Positions 30,150 through 41,908 of a DNA stretch of 64,000 nt are shown here, piece by piece. The stretch's first letter is position 1; every line of letters starts with the position of its first letter. The DNA is taken from contig NZ_PNOR01000005.1 in NCBI RefSeq assembly GCF_002869765.1, forward strand, positions 1-64,000, given 5' to 3'. The translations under genes were made by a program, and so were the position numbers. The notes beneath the pieces were generated by a model. That model ran no database searches, was not told the origin of the DNA, and saw only the letters and a list, made by a program, of their open reading frames with translations. This stretch comes from Deinococcus planocerae (GTDB lineage: Bacteria > Deinococcota > Deinococci > Deinococcales > Deinococcaceae).

Positions 30150-30178
30150 AGGCTAACACGGGGCGCGAGAAGGGACAA
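30150..30178 (-). promoter_or_regulatory. pruA promoter
   Basis: Read on the minus strand: -35 TTGTCC (30173-30178), 17-nt spacer, -10 TAGCCT (30150-30155), followed by a short leader with AGGAGG. A conventional leadered promoter. The rest of the 30123-30456 spacer holds a palindrome at 30359 and the -10 of the TetR gene, but no gene that I can see. Confidence 0.6.
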
Positions 30179-30358
30179 AATCGCTGTCAGACGCAAAAAG
30201 ATGCCCCTCAAGGTGACTCCTCCCGTCGCCTGGCATCCCCCATCGCCTTGCAAATGAAAAGCGCCTGGACGTGGCTCCCCCCGCTCGGCGCGGTCAGACT
30301 CTTGGGCTCCCCTTCATCTTGTGCGCCCCACTCAATTGCCGAGCTGGAGGCAAATAAA

Positions 30359-30372
30359 CTACCAATTGGTAG
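30359..30372. promoter_or_regulatory. 14-bp perfect palindrome CTACCAATTGGTAG
   Basis: A perfect palindrome in an AT-richer patch of the spacer between pruA and the TetR gene at 30457. Symmetry and size fit a TetR-type operator. It is 73 nt upstream of the TetR -10, so whether TetR, pruA or neither uses it is open. Confidence 0.4.
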
Positions 30373-30456
30373 GTAAAGGAGGTAAGGAGGCGGCCTGGGG
30401 GCCGTCCGTGCCGTTCACGCCGTCCGGTCCCGAGCGAGAACCGCTAGGTTAAGCCC

Positions 30457-31035
30457 ATGCCGCGCCCGCGCAAGGAAGACGCCCGAGACACGCGCGAACT
30501 GGTGCTGGCGGCGGCGAGCGCGCTACTGCACGAGTACGGCTACCTGGGGGTCTCGATGGACGCCGTGGCCGAGAGGGTGGGTGTCCGCAAGGCGAGCCTG
30601 TACCACCACTTCCCGGGGGGCAAGGAACAGGTCGTCCTGGAACTCGCCGAGCGGGCCATCGGGCGTGACGCCGCCGGGTTCGCGCGGGCGATCCGGGATC
30701 ACATGACCGCCCGCGCCCGCCTGACCGCCATCGCCACCTACGTCTTCTCCGGCCCGGTGCAGACGGGACGCGTGGTGCGCGACGCCCTGCGGTTCCTGCC
30801 CCAGGAGCACCAGACCCATGTCTTCGACCTCTTCTCCCGGCTGAATTACCTCCAGATTCGTCAGGTGATCGAAGACGGCGTGGCCTCGGGCGAATTGCGC
30901 CCCCACGACAGCGAGCGCAGCGCCTGGGCTTTCCTGGATCTCGTCTCCGAGATGGGCTCGGGAGGGGAAACGCCGCGCGACGCCAGCCTGGCGACGTGGA
31001 TTGCAGCCCTGCTCATTGACGGCCTCGGTGCCTAA
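30457..31035 (+). CDS. TetR family transcriptional regulator
   Basis: A 192-aa TetR repressor. N-terminal HTH: LVLAAASALLHEYGYLGVSMDAVAERVGVRKASLYHHFPGGK (about residues 13-54). The ligand domain includes RDALRFLPQEHQTHVFDLF, which is nearly repeated in the TetR at 41181 (RDAVRFLPQEHAEAM), so the two are paralogs. TAGGTT (30445-30450) is 6 nt before the ATG. The TspO-like gene follows after 63 nt and has an interrupted palindrome in front. Confidence 0.88.
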   Translation: MPRPRKEDARDTRELVLAAASALLHEYGYLGVSMDAVAERVGVRKASLYHHFPGGKEQVVLELAERAIGRDAAGFARAIRDHMTARARLTAIATYVFSGPVQTGRVVRDALRFLPQEHQTHVFDLFSRLNYLQIRQVIEDGVASGELRPHDSERSAWAFLDLVSEMGSGGETPRDASLATWIAALLIDGLGA

Positions 31036-31056
31036 ACTCCTTCCCAAAAACCTACC

Positions 31057-31068
31057 GAACGACCGTTC
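31057..31068. promoter_or_regulatory. interrupted palindrome GAACG-N2-CGTTC before the TspO gene
   Basis: A 5-bp inverted repeat lying 30 nt before the TspO start codon, inside the short spacer after the TetR stop. It resembles a TetR half-site pair, so TetR control of the downstream gene is plausible. Short enough to be chance. Confidence 0.3.
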
Positions 31069-31098
31069 CTCCGAAGCACTCTCCTCTGGAGGTTCCTG

Positions 31099-31632
31099 GT
31101 GACGACCTTGACCCGTTCCCGTTCCCGTTCCGCCCCCCGGTTCCGCTGGTGGCATGCCCTGGGCATCTTCGCCGCCGCCAACGCCGTGAGCATCCTGCCT
31201 GCTGGTGTCAATGGTAACGAGGCGTTCTACAACGACTTCAAGCGTCCCACCGTCGCCCCGCCCGACTGGCTCTTCCCGCCGATGTGGCTCTTTCTCAACG
31301 TCACGTCCCTGATCGCCCTTGCGCGGGTCGCCAACGACCCCGAGCAGACCGGGGACCACCGCAAGGTATACGTGCTCGAAGGCAGCGGCTGGGTGCTGTT
31401 CGCGGCCTTCAACACCGTGTATTTCGGGCTGAGGAGCCCGGTGCTGGGGGCCGCGGACACGGCGGCGGGCCTGGCCGTGGGGGCGGGGAGCCTCGTCTAC
31501 AGCCTGAAGGTGGACCGCCGCGCGGGCCTGCTGATCCTGCCGCGGGTCCTGTGGCTGCTGCTCGCCACCTACGTCTCGGTCTGGGTCGCCCGGCACAACC
31601 GGGACGAGTTCCTGAGCCGCGGCAGGAGCTAA
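31099..31632 (+). CDS. TspO/MBR family membrane protein
   Basis: A 177-aa protein with five hydrophobic segments and a Trp-rich pattern: HALGIFAAANAVSILPAG, FKRPTVAPPDWLFPPMWLFLN (the PxWxFPPxW-like TspO signature), SGWVLFAAFNTVYFGLRS and VLWLLLATYVSVWVARHN. TspO proteins bind tetrapyrroles and respond to oxidative stress. It starts with GTG after CTGGAGGT. It pairs with the TetR gene upstream; a second TetR/TspO-like pair is at 41181-42877. Confidence 0.85.
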   Translation: MTTLTRSRSRSAPRFRWWHALGIFAAANAVSILPAGVNGNEAFYNDFKRPTVAPPDWLFPPMWLFLNVTSLIALARVANDPEQTGDHRKVYVLEGSGWVLFAAFNTVYFGLRSPVLGAADTAAGLAVGAGSLVYSLKVDRRAGLLILPRVLWLLLATYVSVWVARHNRDEFLSRGRS

Positions 31633-32537
31633 CCCTGCCCCTGAGCCCACAGCGCCGCCCCGATCAGCCCCGCGTCCGCCCCCAGCTCGGCGTGGACGAC
31701 CTCGGGGCGGTAACGGGCGGGGAAGTGGGTGAGTGAGTCCCGCACCCGCGCCAGATACCCGGGACGCAAGCCCACGCTGCCGCCCAGGGCCACCCGCGTC
31801 ACCCCCAGCAGGGCGGCCACGTCGGCGACTTTCCAGGCGATGCGGGCGGCGGAGTGCAGGTAGGCGGCGTCGGCCACGGCGTCCCCGTCCTCGGCGGCGT
31901 CGCACAGGGCGCGGGCGTCGGCGTGGCCGAGGACCCGGGCCCGCGCCCCCAGCGCCGTGCCGCTCGTCTCGAACTCCAGCGGGCCGAGCGGACCCAGCGT
32001 CGGGACCTCGGCCCCCGGTGACCACGCGGCGGGCACGCTGACGAAGCCCAGTTCGGCGTCCAGCCCGTTCGCGGCGAGGTGCAGCCGCCCACCCAGCACG
32101 GGCCCCGCCCCCACCCCGGTGCTGACGGTGATGAACATGAACTCGCCCGCCCCCCGTCCCGCCCCGGCGGCGAACTCGCCCCAGGCGGCGGCGCGGGCAT
32201 CGTTCAGGGCGGCGCACGGCAGGCCCAGCCCCGCGCCCAGCCGCTCGGCCAGGGTGATGTCCGTCCAGCCGGGGAAGGTGTGGGCGGCGGTGGCGGTCAC
32301 CCGTCCCCCGGCGACGGCCCCCGCGCAGGCCACACCGAGGGCGGAGGCTCCCGGGGCGAGAGGCCCGGTGAGGTCCAGGGCGGCGGCGATCACGGCGTCC
32401 GGGTGGGCGGGCTTCGGCGTGCGCGTCTCCCGCCGCTCGGTCACGCGTCCCCCCTCGATCAACGCGGCGCGGATGGACGTGCCCCCGATGTCGAGGGCGA
32501 GCAGGGGGGGAGAGGTGTCGTCTTGAGCCAGGGTCAC
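31629..32537 (-). CDS. ROK family sugar kinase lacking the zinc motif
   Basis: A 302-aa ROK protein with the N-terminal phosphate loop LALDIGGTSIRAALIEGG, the catalytic-type segment LNDARAAAWGEF and ITVSTGVGAGPVLGGRLHLAANG. The usual ROK zinc site (His followed by a CxCGxxGC cluster) is absent: the positions read AELGFVSV and LGPLGPLEFETSG, with no Cys. ROK kinases act on glucose, GlcNAc or ManNAc. Nearby nanE, nagZ and GH20 genes favour an amino sugar. GTG start; its stop overlaps the end of the TspO gene by 4 nt. Confidence 0.8.
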   Translation of the reverse strand: MTLAQDDTSPPLLALDIGGTSIRAALIEGGRVTERRETRTPKPAHPDAVIAAALDLTGPLAPGASALGVACAGAVAGGRVTATAAHTFPGWTDITLAERLGAGLGLPCAALNDARAAAWGEFAAGAGRGAGEFMFITVSTGVGAGPVLGGRLHLAANGLDAELGFVSVPAAWSPGAEVPTLGPLGPLEFETSGTALGARARVLGHADARALCDAAEDGDAVADAAYLHSAARIAWKVADVAALLGVTRVALGGSVGLRPGYLARVRDSLTHFPARYRPEVVHAELGADAGLIGAALWAQGQG

Positions 32538-32661
32538 GCCGTCATTCTCCCCGTTCTCGTGCCCGCGCGGGAGGTGGGGCGGCGTGTCCCCGGGGCGCTT
32601 GCTAGGCTGGGCCCACGGACCACGCCCGCCGTTTCACACCCACCCTGGAGAAGAGGTTTTC

Positions 32662-33044
32662 ATGGACAGCGCATCCTGGCTCGGTCTGCTCCTCCAACTG
32701 GCCGTCGCCTCCCCGGTGTGGATCGTTCTGGTGGTGGGAATCGTCCTCGCCGCCGGGCGCCGCCGCGAAGCCCCCGCCCGTTACGGGCTGATGCTGGCCG
32801 CCCTCGTGCTGTTTCTGGTGCTGGGCGTCGGGAGTGCCCTGGTGGGCGCGCTGCTCCCCTGGACGGTGGTCCGGCAGGCCCTGCCCGCCGCCCAGGTGGG
32901 TGCGATCTACGCCGTCATCGGGGTGGTGAACACCCTCCTGCACGCCGTCGCGTGGGTGCTGCTGCTCGTCGCCGTGTTCCGGCGGCCCACGGTGCAGCGT
33001 CCCGGCCAGGGCAACGTGGTGTCGCCGCAGCCCCGCGACGGAGG

Positions 33045-33048
<4 letters not shown>
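32662..33048 (+). CDS. hypothetical membrane protein, 128 aa
   Basis: Not recognised. Three hydrophobic segments (WLGLLLQLAVASPVWIVLVV, YGLMLAALVLFLVLGVGSAL, IYAVIGVVNTLLHAVAWVLLL) and a short polar tail. The ATG at 32662 follows GGAGAAGAGG. The 3' end overlaps that of the convergent DUF4127 gene by 4 nt. Function unknown. Confidence 0.6.
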
Positions 33049-34580
<1,532 letters not shown>

Positions 34581-34684
34581 CCCTTCCAGGCTAGAGCAGC
34601 GATCTGACAGGAGGACAAAACGAGGCCGCCCGCCGTGCCGGAAGACAGACTCTCAACGCCACGGGCGGTCTTCCATCCCCAGCC

Positions 34685-35773
<1,089 letters not shown>

Positions 35774-35802
35774 TCACCTTACGTGCTGAAGGTCGGAGAG
35801 CG

Positions 35803-36261
35803 TTACTGCTTGCCATACACTAAGTCGAGGACCGTAAGAAGGTCGCCGTTCACGGGGTCTCCCGCCTCGGCCCGCCTCCGCACCTCGTCCGACGTCAGCC
35901 ACTCGCCGCCGCTGAAGTCGTCGGGGTTAAGGGCTGGGATGCCCTCGAACGGCACCTCGTACACGCGGGCGAAGCAGCGTAGGTCGTGGTGGAACGGGTC
36001 GAACGTTCCCGCCACCCGCCAGCCTGTCGCCTCCACGTCGAGATTCAGCTCCTCCCGGGCCTCGCGGAGGAAGGCTCGGTCGCAGGACTCTCCCGCCATC
36101 ACCAGCCCGCCCACGCTGAAGTCGAGCGCACTGGGCCAGCGGGTCTTGTGAGCAGCCCGGCGCGGGATGAAGAGTTCGCCTGACGGGTTGCGTAGGAAAG
36201 CCACCACTCCCCACTTGTGCCTGACCCCCTCCGACGCTGAACGCCACAGCACGCCCCTCAC
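35803..36261 (-). CDS. NUDIX hydrolase
   Basis: At least 152 aa, with a Nudix box GGLVMAGESCDRAFLREAREELNLD (Gx5Ex7REUxEE pattern). The GTG at 36261 gives the shortest credible form. However, the reading continues upstream in the same frame as DELLDLLDDAGKVRG, a typical Nudix N-terminus, back to a CTG at 36324 that directly follows the upstream gene's TAG. The real start may therefore be non-AUG, or hidden by an indel. HKWGVVAFLRN and KTRWPSALDFSVGG match the IPP-isomerase-like subgroup. Substrate unknown. Confidence 0.75.
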   Translation of the reverse strand: MRGVLWRSASEGVRHKWGVVAFLRNPSGELFIPRRAAHKTRWPSALDFSVGGLVMAGESCDRAFLREAREELNLDVEATGWRVAGTFDPFHHDLRCFARVYEVPFEGIPALNPDDFSGGEWLTSDEVRRRAEAGDPVNGDLLTVLDLVYGKQ

Positions 36262-36324
36262 CTTTCCCGCGTCGTCCAGCAGGTCGAGGAGTTCGTCCTC
36301 CCCCGGTCCTAGCGTGCGTCTCAG

Positions 36325-36633
36325 CTAGGTGCTGTAATAGGTGATTTGTAGCTCGGGCCGCGCCTCCTGCACTTCCCGCCAGAGGGTGTGTCCCTCGCGC
36401 TCGAAGGAGTGCCATTCGTCCTCCCTGACCCGCAGGAAGGCCGCGCGCATGGGCAGGGGAGAGGCCGGGTCGTTCCGGTTCAGCGTGGAGTCGAACGCGG
36501 CCGCCCAGGCCAGGAGTCGGGCAGTGAGGTGGGCGGGCAGGTTCAACTCGGCGGGGTCCAGGTCACCTTTCCCTTCTGGAAGCCACAGCGGGAAGCATTG
36601 GTGGTCGGCCATGAGACGCGGCGTGTCGGTCAT
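36325..36633 (-). CDS. hypothetical protein, 102 aa
   Basis: Not recognised. It begins MTDTPRLMADHQCFPLWLPEGKGDLDPAEL and contains AAFLRVREDEWHSFEREGHTLWREVQ, ending in LQITYYST. It is soluble, Trp-rich and acidic. An ATG at 36612 (MADHQCF) is an alternative start. The stop lies directly before the extended Nudix frame, so the two may be co-transcribed. Its small size and lack of known homology suggest an accessory gene. Confidence 0.5.
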   Translation of the reverse strand: MTDTPRLMADHQCFPLWLPEGKGDLDPAELNLPAHLTARLLAWAAAFDSTLNRNDPASPLPMRAAFLRVREDEWHSFEREGHTLWREVQEARPELQITYYST

Positions 36634-36763
36634 CGGCCTGATCGTCGCATGGGTCGGCGTAGCGTCTGCGCGCATATGCCGTGTCCCCTCCCGGACGCTT
36701 GACACGCGTGGACCCGGCTGACTAACTGGACCCGGACATCGACCATCCCCAGGAGGTTCGCCC

Positions 36764-37393
36764 ATGGCCGACCCCTCCACCCTCGCCCTCTTCGTCGTCG
36801 CCGCGCTCGCGCTGCTAGCCGTGCCGGGTCCCTCGGTCCTCTACATCGTCGCGCGCAGCCTGCACCAGGGGAGGCGGGCGGGGCTGGTGTCCGCGCTCGG
36901 CGTGCAGACGGGCGGCCTCGTCCACGTGCTCGCGGCGGCGGTCGGGCTCTCGGCGCTCGTCCTGTCGTCCGCCCTGCTGTTCAGCGCGGTGAAGTACCTG
37001 GGGGCAGCGTACCTCGTGTTTCTCGGCGTGCGGACGCTGCTCGCCCCCGCGGAGGTCCACGCGGTCCAGATGCCCACCCCCAAACGCCTCGGCCAGGTCT
37101 TCTGGCAGGGTGCTCTCGTCAACGCACTCAACCCCAAGACGGCCCTCTTCTTCCTGGCCTTCCTCCCGCAGTTCGTTCGCCCCGAGCGCGGCCCGGTGGC
37201 CCTCCAGACGCTGACGCTGGGTGCCTTGTTCCTGCTGCTGGCGACCCTCAGCGACGGCACCTATGCCCTGCTGGCGGGCACGGTCGGGAAGCGGCTGCAA
37301 GGCAACCGGCTCTTTGCGCGGCGGCAGAAGTACGTGACGGGAGGCGTCTACATCGCGTTGGGAATCGGCACGGCCACGGTCGGGCACAAGTAG
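36764..37393 (+). CDS. LysE family translocator
   Basis: A 209-aa amino-acid exporter of the LysE/RhtB family with about six hydrophobic segments. The signature VPGPSVLYIVARSLHQGRRAGLVSALG is at residues 20-46, and NALNPKTALFFLAFLPQFV is the second hallmark. AGGAGG precedes the ATG. The exported amino acid cannot be told. A hairpin follows the gene. Confidence 0.88.
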   Translation: MADPSTLALFVVAALALLAVPGPSVLYIVARSLHQGRRAGLVSALGVQTGGLVHVLAAAVGLSALVLSSALLFSAVKYLGAAYLVFLGVRTLLAPAEVHAVQMPTPKRLGQVFWQGALVNALNPKTALFFLAFLPQFVRPERGPVALQTLTLGALFLLLATLSDGTYALLAGTVGKRLQGNRLFARRQKYVTGGVYIALGIGTATVGHK

Positions 37394-37430
37394 GCGCCGG
37401 GCGCGAGGACCCAGCCCCACACCCGGCGCC
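37393..37430. terminator. hairpin between convergent lysE-type and GH20 genes
   Basis: A perfect 9-bp stem GGCGCCGGG / CCCGGCGCC with a 20-nt loop, starting at the last base of the LysE-family stop codon. There is no good T run, so it may act as a bidirectional block rather than a classical intrinsic terminator. Confidence 0.45.
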
Positions 37431-37450
37431 GCTCCGATTTGGACCGCCCC

Positions 37451-39472
37451 CTACTTCCCCCCGCCGATCAGCGTCAGCCCGACCAGGGTCGGGTTCGCCC
37501 CCTTGCCCTCGCTGACCAGGGTCACGCTCTGGATGGTGACGCCTGGCTTGGGGTTCGCCCACTCCAGCACGGGCACGTTCACGTCCAGGCCGTCGCGCGT
37601 TTTGCCCGTCCACCCCGGCGCGGCGATCATGCTCGTGGGTACGATGTCCGTCCAGGCGCGGATGTTGCGCCCGTACTCCAGCGGCACGTTGAGCGTGCTC
37701 CCGTCTGCATACCGCACCTCGTACCGCCCGATCACGTCGCGGGGGGTGGGGCTGGGCCAGCCCGTCGTGTGCAGGAAGGCGAGGGCGTCCGCCTTGCGCC
37801 CCAGTTCGACCGTCGCCCGCTCGGGGAGTCCCCTGGCCGCCGCCCGGTTCCCCCGCAGCATCACGGCCCCGCGCACGTCGAAGCGGTAGGAGCCCAGCCG
37901 CACGTTCCCGGTCGGAAGGCTCCGCAGGTCGGTGTCCGGCCCCTTGAGAATCCAGCCCTGCTCATCGTCGTCGGTGAGCTTGCGGGTCACGAGCGGCGCG
38001 AGGTTGACCAGGGCGCCCGCCGTATTTCGGTAGGCTCCCGGCGCGTACAGGTCCCGGAACACCGCGTCCGCCCCCACCACCTGCCCCGCCGGATTCCAGA
38101 AACTCGCCCCCGCCCGCACGAAGGCCACCCCCTGCTCGGCCTGCCCGTCCCAGATGCTCGGGTTGCCGAAGTACCCCGACCAGCGCGTCTGGATCATGCC
38201 CGCGGCCCCGACCCGCGCGGCGGCCCCGGCGAGCCCCTCCGCGTTGCCCGGCTCGTGCCAGGAGGCGCCCAGCACCGGGAAGCCCAGGGCCTTGATGCGC
38301 GCGAGCATCGGAAATTCGCTGCCCGGCGCGTAGGCCCAGTACGCGACCTGAATGTCCTTGGGCAACCGCGCGGGCAGGGTGTCGATCACGCTGTCCGCGA
38401 AGGCGGCGTCGTGCCAGATCATCGTGCCCACGTTCTGCGCCTTCAGGAAGTCGTGGAGCTTCACGGTGTCGTCCACGAACAGCCGCTCGAACCCCGCCGC
38501 CTTCCCGTTCGCCCGCGCGGGGAAGCGGTCGCGGTTGCGCACCTCGTCGTGGCCGATGTGGATGACCCCCGGCTGGAAGACCTGCACCGCCTCGCGCAGC
38601 ACGGGGAAGATCACCCGGTCGTACGTCTGCGGGTTGAGCGTGTCGTACGCGAAGGGATTCTGCGAGTCCGGGTCCTGCACGAGGTCGAGATTCTTCCCGC
38701 CCTGGAACATCCACTGGGTGTGCCCCAGCGTTTCGATCAGGGGGATGACCTCCAGCCCGTGCTCGCGGGCCAGTTTCGCCACCCGCGCCGCCTCCGCCTT
38801 CGTCGCGCCGCCGGGGTGCGCCCATCCGCCCGCGCGGGCCACGTCCCACTGGACGTAATTGCTCATCACCAGCACGGCGTTGTACTTGAGCCCCGCCAGC
38901 ATGGGAATCAGGCGGTCGTTCACCGCCCCGCCCGAACCGTCGAGATACAGCATCGCCACCCGCTGTTTCAGGGCGGGCGCGTCCTGCACGCGGGCGAACC
39001 GGATGCCCCCCGGCGTGAGCAGTTGTTGCAACGTCTGAGCGCCGTAATACGCTCCTTTGGGGTCGGCCCCGACCACGTAGGCCCCCGTCCCGTCCACCCA
39101 CAGCGCGTACCCCTCCACCGCCTCGGTGTACAGGCCCGCCGCCCGCGCCTTCGCCGCCAGCCCCGCGTCCGCCCGCGTGCCGATCACGATGGAGCGGGAT
39201 CCGCCATCTGGCAGGTTTGCTCCCAGCCGCGTTTTCCACTCGCCCCGCAGGTCGCGCACGGCCCAGCCCAACTCGGGCGCGTTCCCCACCACCCGCACGC
39301 CGAGGCCGGAGACGGGGAGCGTGCCTGCCGGGAACTCCGCCTTCTTCGGCTGGGGCACGAGGTTCGAGCTGGGTTGCACGGCCCGCGCGTCAGGGACGGA
39401 GGTGACGGGGAGGGGGGTGGCGAGGGCGGGGGAGAGGAGGGCGGTTGATAGGAAGATGCTTGCTAGGCGCAC
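37451..39472 (-). CDS. GH20 beta-N-acetylhexosaminidase, secreted
   Basis: About 673 aa. The signal peptide VRLASIFLSTALLSPALA is followed by the GH20b domain (VPQPKKAEFPAGTLPV, IVIGTRADAG, EGYALWVDGTGAYVVGADPKGAYYGAQTL) and the TIM barrel. The catalytic Asp-Glu pair is in HIGHDEV, where the family usually has HIGGDEV. SWHEPGN and TRWSGYFGN are later barrel strands. The GTG at 39472 is chosen because the signal peptide begins there. It should release GlcNAc or GalNAc outside the membrane. An ABC sugar-binding gene lies 153 nt upstream on the same strand. Confidence 0.87.
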   Translation of the reverse strand: MRLASIFLSTALLSPALATPLPVTSVPDARAVQPSSNLVPQPKKAEFPAGTLPVSGLGVRVVGNAPELGWAVRDLRGEWKTRLGANLPDGGSRSIVIGTRADAGLAAKARAAGLYTEAVEGYALWVDGTGAYVVGADPKGAYYGAQTLQQLLTPGGIRFARVQDAPALKQRVAMLYLDGSGGAVNDRLIPMLAGLKYNAVLVMSNYVQWDVARAGGWAHPGGATKAEAARVAKLAREHGLEVIPLIETLGHTQWMFQGGKNLDLVQDPDSQNPFAYDTLNPQTYDRVIFPVLREAVQVFQPGVIHIGHDEVRNRDRFPARANGKAAGFERLFVDDTVKLHDFLKAQNVGTMIWHDAAFADSVIDTLPARLPKDIQVAYWAYAPGSEFPMLARIKALGFPVLGASWHEPGNAEGLAGAAARVGAAGMIQTRWSGYFGNPSIWDGQAEQGVAFVRAGASFWNPAGQVVGADAVFRDLYAPGAYRNTAGALVNLAPLVTRKLTDDDEQGWILKGPDTDLRSLPTGNVRLGSYRFDVRGAVMLRGNRAAARGLPERATVELGRKADALAFLHTTGWPSPTPRDVIGRYEVRYADGSTLNVPLEYGRNIRAWTDIVPTSMIAAPGWTGKTRDGLDVNVPVLEWANPKPGVTIQSVTLVSEGKGANPTLVGLTLIGGGK

Positions 39473-39527
39473 TTGTTTACCTCGGCAGGGAAAGAGGGCA
39501 GGCGGGGCCTGCCACCCCCCTCCCCGG

Positions 39528-39550
39528 CCCTCCCCCACAAGGAGGGAGGG
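39528..39550. repeat. dispersed GC-rich repeat copy (CCCTCCCCCACAAGG core)
   Basis: The core CCCTCCCCCACAAGG (39528-39542), followed by GAGGGAGG, is able to fold back. The same 15-mer occurs at 58719-58733 in another intergenic spacer. It is part of the 153-nt gap between the GH20 and substrate-binding protein genes, which holds nothing else recognisable. Confidence 0.5.
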
Positions 39551-39625
39551 AGAAAAGACCAAAAGGGGCGGCACGCGGCCCAGTCTCCCAGGCCTACGCG
39601 CCGCATCTCATCACTTCGTCTGCCC

Positions 39626-40855
<1,230 letters not shown>

Positions 40856-40983
40856 GGGCACTCCTTGAGAACAGGCTTAGGGCGTGCCCAAGACTGTAGC
40901 GTGAGGTTCCTGAAGTCGTCTGAGAGGATGGGGGCGGGGTCTCATGTGGGGCGGGAGACGGAGGGCCCTGTTACGGTGGCGGG

Positions 40984-41180
40984 GTGCGAACGCACCTGTT
41001 GGGTCTCGCTGGACGAGAAGTACTGATTGATCACGAGGAAGAGTTGCGTGAGCATCTGGCACCCGTGCAAGAGGGCCGCCCCGCCGAGGTTTGGCTAGAG
41101 GATGCTCAGATCTACCGCCACGGCGAGCGGGCTCCGTGGCTAAACTGGCACGACGATTCCACGCGCCAGGCCCGGGGGTC
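40984..41180 (+). pseudogene. possible truncated ORF, unknown function
   Basis: The reading from a GTG at 40984 (VRTHLLGLAGREVLIDHEEE, later PAEVWLEDAQIYRHGERAPWLNWHDDSTRQARG) looks protein-like. TACGGT (40972-40977) lies 6 nt before it. The frame then runs open far into the antisense of the TetR gene, so the original 3' end is probably lost. I bound the feature at the TetR stop. It could be a gene remnant or a chance open frame. Confidence 0.3.
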
Positions 41181-41804
41181 CTACTTCCCGCCTATTCCGT
41201 CCAGCACAAGCCCCACGATCTGCTCGGCCAGGCGGGGTCTGACCACCGACGGCTGCAACTCGGCGAACTCCGCCAGCAGCCCCAGGAAGGCCCAGGCCAC
41301 GAACTCCGTGTCGTGGGGGGGCAGTTCACCGCGCTGGACGCCCCCCTCCAGAAGGTCGCGCACCGGCCCGTACAGCCGCGTCATGAAGCCCCGCGTCATG
41401 GCCTCGGCGTGCTCCTGGGGCAGGAAGCGCACGGCGTCTCGCAGGATGTGCTCGGGGCCGCCGCTGTGTTCCAGCGTCCAGCGCGCCACGGCCTCCAGCC
41501 CGGCACGGGCGCCCTCCGCCGCCGTGATCGCCGCCGCCAGCCCGTCCCCGTGCCGCCTCAGGCTCCGCTCCCCCACCGCCAGGATCAGCGCGTCCTTGCC
41601 CTCCGGGAAGTGGTGGTAGAGCGTGCCCTTCGTGACGCCCGCCGCCCGCGCCACATCGTCCATCGACATGCCCGCGTAGCCGCGCCCCGCCAGCAGTTCC
41701 CCCGCCCGGTCGAGGATGGTCTCCCGCATGGGGGCCCCGCCGCCCGCCGCCGCAGAACGCCGGGGGCGACCGACTGGATTCTTTGAACGCGTGCCCGGCG
41801 CCAC
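41181..41804 (-). CDS. TetR family transcriptional regulator
   Basis: A 207-aa repressor with HTH ILDRAGELLAGRGYAGMSMDDVARAAGVTKGTLYHHFPEGK at about residues 29-69. It is paralogous to the TetR at 30457 (shared RDA-RFLPQEH and YHHFP-GK). It starts with GTG at 41804 behind GGGAGGAGGGG, and TACACT (minus strand, 41828-41833) may be its -10. A 24-nt palindrome separates it from the divergent TspO-like gene, a classical local-repressor layout. Confidence 0.87.
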   Translation of the reverse strand: MAPGTRSKNPVGRPRRSAAAGGGAPMRETILDRAGELLAGRGYAGMSMDDVARAAGVTKGTLYHHFPEGKDALILAVGERSLRRHGDGLAAAITAAEGARAGLEAVARWTLEHSGGPEHILRDAVRFLPQEHAEAMTRGFMTRLYGPVRDLLEGGVQRGELPPHDTEFVAWAFLGLLAEFAELQPSVVRPRLAEQIVGLVLDGIGGK

Positions 41805-41841
41805 AGCTTGTTCCCCTCCTCCCGGCAGTGTACCCTATGAT

Positions 41842-41865
41842 AATCAATCGACCGGTCGGTTGATT
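41842..41865. promoter_or_regulatory. 24-nt TetR operator palindrome
   Basis: AATCAATCGACC / GGTCGGTTGATT is symmetric at every position except one pair (41848 and 41859). The core CGACCGGTCG is a common TetR-type site. It lies between the divergent TetR (start 41804) and TspO-like (start 41909) genes, next to the TetR -10. Confidence 0.75.
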
Positions 41866-41908
41866 GCGGCGGCACGACGCGGACTCCCTACCCCTGAGGA
41901 GGATGGTT

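Noticed and set aside
41181..41619. Plus-strand frame 40984-41619 as a full 211-aa gene
   Set aside because: From 41181 onward it is antisense to a well-supported TetR gene and becomes low complexity; only the first part looks protein-like.
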